The notes beneath the pieces were generated by a model. It had not been told where the DNA came from, did not search any database, and saw nothing but the letters and a program-made list of their open reading frames with translations. Below are positions 60,689 through 64,000 of a stretch of DNA of 64,000 bases, one piece after another. Both the position numbers and the translations under genes were made by a program. The stretch spans positions 124,001 to 188,000 of the forward strand of contig PBMY01000014.1 in NCBI GenBank assembly GCA_002722795.1, read 5' to 3'. Origin of the DNA: Crocinitomicaceae bacterium. GTDB taxonomy: Bacteria; Bacteroidota; Bacteroidia; Flavobacteriales_D; Sanyastnellaceae. Numbering within the stretch: position 1 is the stretch's first letter; the number at the start of each line of letters is the position of its first letter.

Positions 60689-63418
60689 GTGGACCCACTA
60701 TCGTTTTTAAGCAAAGTTGAGTCGAAGACATTGGACGCACTTTACGCCCAATATATCAACAATCCCGAATCTGTAGACCGCTCTTGGCGACTCTTTTTTG
60801 CCGGCTTTGATTTAGCCACATCTCACTACGGTGGAGAGGGAGTCTCTCAAGTAACTTTCAAGGAATTTAAAATTCTTGATTTGATTCACGGTTATAGAAC
60901 AAGAGGTCACCTTTTTACTGCTACCAACCCAGTTAGAGAGAGAAGAACCTATACTCCAACTTTAGAACTAGCAAACTTTGGCCTAAGCAATGAGGATCTT
61001 GAAACGGTATTTGAAGCAGGTACAAAAGTGGGTATTGGCCCAGCTAAACTCAAGGACATTATTGATCACCTTGAGAAAACTTATTGCAGCAGCATAAGTA
61101 TTGAGTATATGTACATCCGCGAACCAGAGCGTGTTGATTGGATTCGTGAGCACATTGAAATTGATAATAGGAAGAAATTTACAAATGAGGACAAGCTTCA
61201 TATTTTAAAGAAGATTAGCCAAGCGACATTGTTCGAGGAATTTCTTCAGAAGAAGTTTGTAGGCCAAAAGAGGTTCTCACTCGAGGGAGGAGAATCACTG
61301 ATTCCCGCTCTTGATGCGATCATTGAGTATGGAACAGAAGTAGGAGTTAGTGAAGTTGTTTTGGGCATGGCTCATAGGGGACGCTTGAGTACTCTAGCAC
61401 ACATTCTAGGCAAAGAATATTCAGACATCTTTAGCGAATTCATTGGAAAGGAGTATGATTCTGAAGACGACATCGAGGGTGATGTAAAATACCATTTAGG
61501 CCATTCAAAAACCCAAACAGCCGATACAGGGAAGGAGGTGTCAATTACACTCGCACCCAATCCTTCACACTTAGAAGCAGTCGACCCAGTGGTGTTGGGA
61601 ATAGCTCGTGCTAGAATTGATGAAAAGAATGGCGATGAAAAATCAGTTCTTCCAATTTTAGTTCACGGTGATGCTGCAATTGCAGGTCAAGGCTTAGTCT
61701 ACGAGGTTACTCAAATGGCTAGTCTTGATGGTTATCGAACTGGAGGCACCGTTCACATTGTAGTAAATAACCAAGTTGGTTTCACTACAAACTATCTTGA
61801 TGCAAGAACATCGACTTATTGCACTGATGTTGGCAAGACAACTCAAAGCCTCATCTTTCATGTCAATTCTGACGACATAGAGGCAGTAGTCCAAGTGATG
61901 AGGATTGCCATCAAGTACAGACAGGAATTTAGCCAAGATGTTTTCATTGATCTACTTGGTTACAGAAAGTACGGACACAATGAGGGTGATGAACCTAAAT
62001 TCACACAGCCCAAACTATACAAGGCAATCGCCGCTCATCCTTCGCCCTACAAAATCTACTTGGATCAACTCGTGGCAGATGGTGTAATTTCTGAGCATGA
62101 TGGTGCTAAATCAAAAGCAGCTCAGTTAGACCAAATGGAAGATGGTTTCGTTACTGCAAAAGAGAAGGAGACAAACTCAATCGCAAATTTCTTAGAGGAT
62201 CTATGGAAAGACTACAGAACAGCTAAAGAAGAAGAACTAACTTCTTCACCTGACACGAGCTACCCTAAAAATAAACTTCTCGATTTAGGGAAGAAAATCA
62301 GCACACTTCCTGAAGACAAAAAGTTTTTCCGTAAAGTGGCCAAACTCATCAAGGATAGGTCAAAGATGCTTGAATCTGACAACCTTGATTGGGGTATGGG
62401 AGAAATGCTTGCCTATGCATCTCTTCTAGCTGAAGGACATCCGGTACGTATTAGCGGACAGGATGTTGAAAGGGGAACTTTCTCGCATAGACATGCTGTT
62501 TTAAAGACTGAGGATAGCGAGGATGAAGTGATTCTACTTAACAATCTGAATAAAAAACAAGCTCAACTGAGTATATACAATTCTCTACTCTCAGAGTATG
62601 CTGTAAGTGGATTTGAGTTTGGATATGCTTATGCTAAACCAAAAGGACTTACTATTTGGGAAGCTCAATTTGGAGATTTCAACAACGGCGCTCAAATTAT
62701 TTGGGACCAATTCCTTTGTGCTACTGAGGACAAGTGGAATGCCATGAACGGTCTTACAATTTTACTCCCTCACGGTTACGAAGGAATGGGAGCAGAGCAT
62801 AGCTCAGGAAGAATGGAAAGATTTCTTTCTCTTTGTGCTGGAGGGAATCTCATTGTAGCAAACTGCACCACGCCTGCTCAGATGTTCCACATTCTAAGAA
62901 GACAAGTTATACGTCCTTTCAGAAAGCCTCTTATAGTATTTACACCTAAGAAACTTCTTAGATACCCTAAGGCAGTTTCGTCAATTTCAGATTTATCAAT
63001 CGGGAAATTCAATGAGGTGATTGACGATCCTAGAATGTCTAAATCTGCATCAGCTAAAAAAGTTGATATTGTAGTTCTTTGCTCAGGCAAAATCTATTAT
63101 GAGGTTTTAGAGCGCTTTGAAAAAGAAGGTAAAGGAACAAACATTGCACTAGTTAGACTCGAGCAAATCCACCCACTTCCCCAAGATGCGCTTGATGTGA
63201 CTATCAAGCGTTATGGGGAAAAAGTAAAGGTAGTTTGGCTTCAAGAAGAGCCAGAAAATATGGGAGCGTGGCCTTTTATCTCTATGAATTTCAAAGGCGA
63301 AATTTCAGACATGATATCACGACCAGCATGTGGAACTACCGCAGCAGGTTCCCCGATTATTTCAGCTAGAAGACACGAAGCCATCATCGAAGCTGTTTTG
63401 AAGTACTCAATTTCTTAA
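60689..63418 (+). CDS. sucA: 2-oxoglutarate dehydrogenase E1 component (GTG start)
   Basis: SYINNP-type N-terminus (YAQYINNPESVDRSWRLFFAGF), VVLGMAHRGRLSTLAHILGKEY, HGDAAIAGQGLVYEVTQM, VNNQVGFTT, YRKYGHNEGDEPKFTQP. Confidence 0.97.
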   Translation: MDPLSFLSKVESKTLDALYAQYINNPESVDRSWRLFFAGFDLATSHYGGEGVSQVTFKEFKILDLIHGYRTRGHLFTATNPVRERRTYTPTLELANFGLSNEDLETVFEAGTKVGIGPAKLKDIIDHLEKTYCSSISIEYMYIREPERVDWIREHIEIDNRKKFTNEDKLHILKKISQATLFEEFLQKKFVGQKRFSLEGGESLIPALDAIIEYGTEVGVSEVVLGMAHRGRLSTLAHILGKEYSDIFSEFIGKEYDSEDDIEGDVKYHLGHSKTQTADTGKEVSITLAPNPSHLEAVDPVVLGIARARIDEKNGDEKSVLPILVHGDAAIAGQGLVYEVTQMASLDGYRTGGTVHIVVNNQVGFTTNYLDARTSTYCTDVGKTTQSLIFHVNSDDIEAVVQVMRIAIKYRQEFSQDVFIDLLGYRKYGHNEGDEPKFTQPKLYKAIAAHPSPYKIYLDQLVADGVISEHDGAKSKAAQLDQMEDGFVTAKEKETNSIANFLEDLWKDYRTAKEEELTSSPDTSYPKNKLLDLGKKISTLPEDKKFFRKVAKLIKDRSKMLESDNLDWGMGEMLAYASLLAEGHPVRISGQDVERGTFSHRHAVLKTEDSEDEVILLNNLNKKQAQLSIYNSLLSEYAVSGFEFGYAYAKPKGLTIWEAQFGDFNNGAQIIWDQFLCATEDKWNAMNGLTILLPHGYEGMGAEHSSGRMERFLSLCAGGNLIVANCTTPAQMFHILRRQVIRPFRKPLIVFTPKKLLRYPKAVSSISDLSIGKFNEVIDDPRMSKSASAKKVDIVVLCSGKIYYEVLERFEKEGKGTNIALVRLEQIHPLPQDALDVTIKRYGEKVKVVWLQEEPENMGAWPFISMNFKGEISDMISRPACGTTAAGSPIISARRHEAIIEAVLKYSIS

Positions 63419-63441
63419 TTTTATCTCAACTAAAAAACATC

Positions 63442-64000
63442 ATGCCAATCCTTGAAATGAAAGTCCCTAGTCCAGGGGAAAGCATCTCAGAAGTGGAAAT
63501 CGCTACTTGGTTAGTTAGCGATGGAGATTACGTTGAGAAAGATCAAGCTATTGCAGAAGTAGATTCTGACAAGGCTACTCTTGAGCTACCTGCAGAAGCC
63601 GATGGAGTTATTACTCTTAAGGCAGAAGAGGGAGACTTGATTGCAGTTGGTGATCTTTGTTGTTTGATTGATACTGATGCTAAACCTCCAAAAGCAACAA
63701 AAAAACCTGCGCTTTCAAAAGTAGAAGAAGAACCACAGGAGACAAAGCCCTCGACAGCAAAGCCTTTAGAAACGCCTTCGATAAACATAGCTTCACCTGC
63801 TCCAACTAATAGTATCGTGAGTGGACATCCATCACCTGCCGCTAAAAAAATGTTAGCAGATAAAGGAATATCTCAAGGCTCAATTGTTGGCACAGGAAGA
63901 GGCGGAAGAGTCTTAAAGCAAGACGTTCTTGAAGCATTGGCTGCAGGGTTTGATCCATCATCAGCGATGGCACAAGGTGGTTGGACTGGATCACGTGAAA
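63442..64000 (+). CDS. sucB: Dihydrolipoyllysine succinyltransferase (2-oxoglutarate dehydrogenase E2), truncated by the window edge
   Basis: Starts MPILEMKVPSPGESISEVEIATWLVSDGDYVEKDQAIAEVDSDKATLELPAEADG (lipoyl domain, DSDKAT), then a linker and an E3-binding-type motif (HPSPAAKKMLADKGISQGSIVGTGRGGRVLKQDVLEAL). Confidence 0.94.
   Translation, partial: MPILEMKVPSPGESISEVEIATWLVSDGDYVEKDQAIAEVDSDKATLELPAEADGVITLKAEEGDLIAVGDLCCLIDTDAKPPKATKKPALSKVEEEPQETKPSTAKPLETPSINIASPAPTNSIVSGHPSPAAKKMLADKGISQGSIVGTGRGGRVLKQDVLEALAAGFDPSSAMAQGGWTGSRE

Noticed and set aside
1-64000. tRNA/rRNA genes, CRISPR arrays, transposases, integrases, toxin-antitoxin or defence genes
   Set aside because: Looked through the intergenic gaps and ORF list and found no supporting signature.

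Overview
This 64 kb window looks like a chromosomal segment from a marine-type Bacteroidota/Flavobacteriales bacterium. The lineage call is inferred from the GldH lipoprotein, T9SS sorting tails, the Bacteroidota-type IspG insert, and the pdxJ-CBS-nadK-DUF6089-uppS-bamA-ompH-ompH-murI order. It is almost entirely housekeeping: pyk (partial), ileS, a DksA/TraR-like gene, a fused lspA-ispG ORF, recO, a TonB receptor, holB, ricT/PSP1, gldH, an M43 protease, polA, DUF2480, dxs, purQ, purD, LPS-related genes, a ctpA-type protease, rnpA, hemD, DUF4271, asd, metG, an S66 peptidase, kbl, ClC, pdxJ, nadK, uppS, bamA, two ompH genes, murI, gmhA, dsbD, tilS, pabB, lpd, an RND/MMPL exporter, rmlA, a polyprenyl synthase, sucA and sucB (partial). 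I saw no tRNA, rRNA, CRISPR array, transposase, prophage or defence system, and no clear novel multi-gene system. The points most worth checking are: (1) a single 805-codon LspA-IspG ORF with an 8-T run at the domain junction; (2) a PolA whose four 3'-5' exonuclease catalytic acids all appear substituted; (3) three unannotated, frame-broken gene remnants around asd (28.5-31.5 kb); (4) a ~0.7 kb AT-rich intergenic block (about 18% GC in the part I counted) with degenerate repeats. Everything is based on reading the sequence and ORF translations by eye; no searches were run.
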